21,865 nucleotides of DNA from a virus: positions 1-21,865 of IMG/VR virus record IMGVR_UViG_3300031772_007047. The stretch is one strand, 5' to 3'. The number at the start of each line of letters is the position of its first letter. The first letter of the stretch is position 1. Shown one piece after another: positions 21,063-21,865 of this stretch. Made by a program: the position numbers and the translations under genes. The notes under the pieces were generated by a model. It saw only the letters and a list, made by a program, of their open reading frames with translations, had not been told where the DNA came from and ran no database searches.

Positions 21063-21284
21063 GTGACAAGGGAGTGGGACACACCTGTCCGCAAACCATG
21101 GAACAAAATGATTAAAGCGTCACTAGATGCTATAGATCAACATAATGATCATTATTTAAAGACAAATAACTACAAACACCTAGTAGCAGCTTACTATCTA
21201 CGTCAGTACGTAACTTATGTGAAAGATATAATCTTAGAGAGTGAAAAAAATCAAGAAAATTCTCCAAAATTATTAGAAAAATAA
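21063..21284 (+). CDS. Small helical protein, 73 aa, unknown
   Basis: The product begins with a GTG (TREWDTPVRKPWNKMIKASL) and is helical throughout (DAIDQHNDHYLKTNNYKHLV, AAYYLRQYVTYVKDIILE), ending in a polar tail. The GTG is preferred because WDTPVRKPWNK reads as native sequence; an ATG at 21108 would give 58 aa. No Shine-Dalgarno is seen. It is divergent from the 55-aa gene and its end overlaps the convergent gene by 34 bases. Confidence 0.65.
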   Translation: MTREWDTPVRKPWNKMIKASLDAIDQHNDHYLKTNNYKHLVAAYYLRQYVTYVKDIILESEKNQENSPKLLEK

Positions 21285-21526
21285 TTAGCGTCACCGTAAT
21301 TACTAAGGCTCAAAGCAGACGTAGAAGTTGGCATAGAAAACTCGGACTCCTTATATAACCGAGCTTTTAATAAAGCATCTCGATAAGGATTTGGGTTAGT
21401 GAGTATTTGATTGATCACGGGGGTAGCAAAACCTGTCCTACCGAGAAATTCACCTTTTAAAACAACAGGGTTTCTAGCTAACTCAGCAATAAGTCGCTTA
21501 GAAGGGAATCCGTAGATATCGTCCAT
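21251..21526 (-). CDS. Small protein, 91 aa, unknown
   Basis: The product begins MDDIYGFPSKRLIAELARNP and continues with VVLKGEFLGRTGFATPVINQ, an Asn/Pro-rich turn, and a Ser/Asn/Phe-rich end (SNYGDANYFSNNFGEFS). It starts at the ATG at 21526, 2 bases after the preceding stop, so it is in one leftward operon with it. Polar, aromatic tails of this kind occur in minor virion proteins, but no family is recognised. The 3' end overlaps the convergent small gene by 34 bases. Confidence 0.75.
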   Translation of the reverse strand: MDDIYGFPSKRLIAELARNPVVLKGEFLGRTGFATPVINQILTNPNPYRDALLKARLYKESEFSMPTSTSALSLSNYGDANYFSNNFGEFS

Positions 21527-21528
21527 GA

Positions 21529-21865
21529 TTAAAAATTGGAGTCAGCTTTTTTAGCTTCGGGAAGCATACGATCTAAGTAAGCTTCAGCCCGTGCTTGCAC
21601 TTTCCGCGTGGTCTCAATTAGATCAGGATTAAGTCCAAGTTTTAAATAATTTTTTGCAATAGTTTCCCCCATATCCCACTGGGTAGAATCACTTAAATTT
21701 TGTACGCTAGGAATAAAAGGCGCTTCATGTATTGTGGGTGCATTAAATACCTGACGAATATATTCATCACGTGCATTAGTGGATGGAGTGTAAGGGTTAG
21801 CCATTAAAGCGTAAGCTTTATCAATAACTGCTTCTACATGCGCTCCTGGATAGTTTCTATACCAA
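21529..21865 (-). CDS. Protein, partial at the right edge, unknown
   Basis: The frame is open to the right end of the window. Upstream of the ATG at 21804 it reads WYRNYPGAHVEAVIDKAYAL, which looks native, so the gene probably begins outside the window and 21804 is an internal Met. The visible part continues MANPYTPSTNARDEYIRQVF, then a Pro-rich stretch and a helical C-terminus (ARAEAYLDRMLPEAKKADSN). It is the upstream neighbour of the 91-aa gene. Function unknown. Confidence 0.7.
   Translation of the reverse strand, partial: WYRNYPGAHVEAVIDKAYALMANPYTPSTNARDEYIRQVFNAPTIHEAPFIPSVQNLSDSTQWDMGETIAKNYLKLGLNPDLIETTRKVQARAEAYLDRMLPEAKKADSNF

Noticed and set aside
20903-21115. Rightward 70-codon frame
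   Set aside because: It opposes the better-supported 55-aa leftward gene and overlaps the next rightward gene in another frame.
1-21865. CRISPR array, insertion sequence or integration site
   Set aside because: No regularly spaced repeats, transposase, integrase or paired terminal repeats were found on reading both strands.

Overview
The window looks like part of a double-stranded DNA tailed-phage genome (or a prophage or metagenomic viral contig). It holds a large terminase subunit, a portal-like protein, a run of coiled-coil virion-type proteins, a holin-like protein, a tRNA gene and many very small, tightly coupled genes. No bacterial housekeeping gene, transposase, integrase or CRISPR array is visible. 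The mix of glycosyltransferases, a DUF3310 protein and a YkgJ-type cysteine cluster, with few strong Shine-Dalgarno sites, would fit a cyanophage. That host assignment is an inference from gene style, not something the sequence proves. No major capsid or tail-tube gene is recognisable, so those modules probably lie outside the window.

Layout. At 1-510 a rightward holin-like gene meets a leftward 45-codon gene, and a strong intrinsic terminator (481-508) ends the main leftward transcript. From 531 to 7429 a compact leftward operon encodes terminase, a GT-A-like glycosyltransferase, DUF3310, two small proteins, a GT17 glycosyltransferase, a 52-aa basic protein, the portal-like protein, and a Gln/Ser/Pro-rich protein whose frame overlaps the portal end by about 490 bases. 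From 7479 to 9733 a two-gene rightward cassette (GT4 glycosyltransferase and GH130-like beta-propeller) interrupts the leftward block. From 9737 to 16052 a second leftward operon, with a well-formed sigma70-like promoter at 16076-16104, encodes a small membrane protein, an acidic protein, tRNA-Leu(UAA), an NrdR-like zinc ribbon, a GT2-like glycosyltransferase, a methyltransferase, a YkgJ protein, an HTH regulator and six structural-type proteins. Three of these are adjacent and share a hydrophobic Gly/Ala-rich N-terminus followed by a helical body, as in DNA-ejection proteins. From 16145 to the right edge the genes are short and switch strand repeatedly. They include a second methyltransferase, a protein with a faint M23-peptidase-like segment, a zinc ribbon, candidate membrane microproteins and an adjacent terminator/promoter pair at about 20741-20791.

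The genes appear to serve virion assembly and DNA packaging (terminase, portal, possible ejection proteins), with a large dispersed set of sugar and methyl-transfer genes (GT17, GT-A, GT4, GH130-like, GT2, two methyltransferases). That set may decorate the virion, phage DNA or the host surface. The most unusual points are the long portal overlap or possible frameshift, the dispersed glycan genes, the tRNA lying 14 bases upstream of an mRNA start codon, and two antisense membrane microprotein frames. Several small genes here are shorter than 60 codons and were found by reading frames directly.
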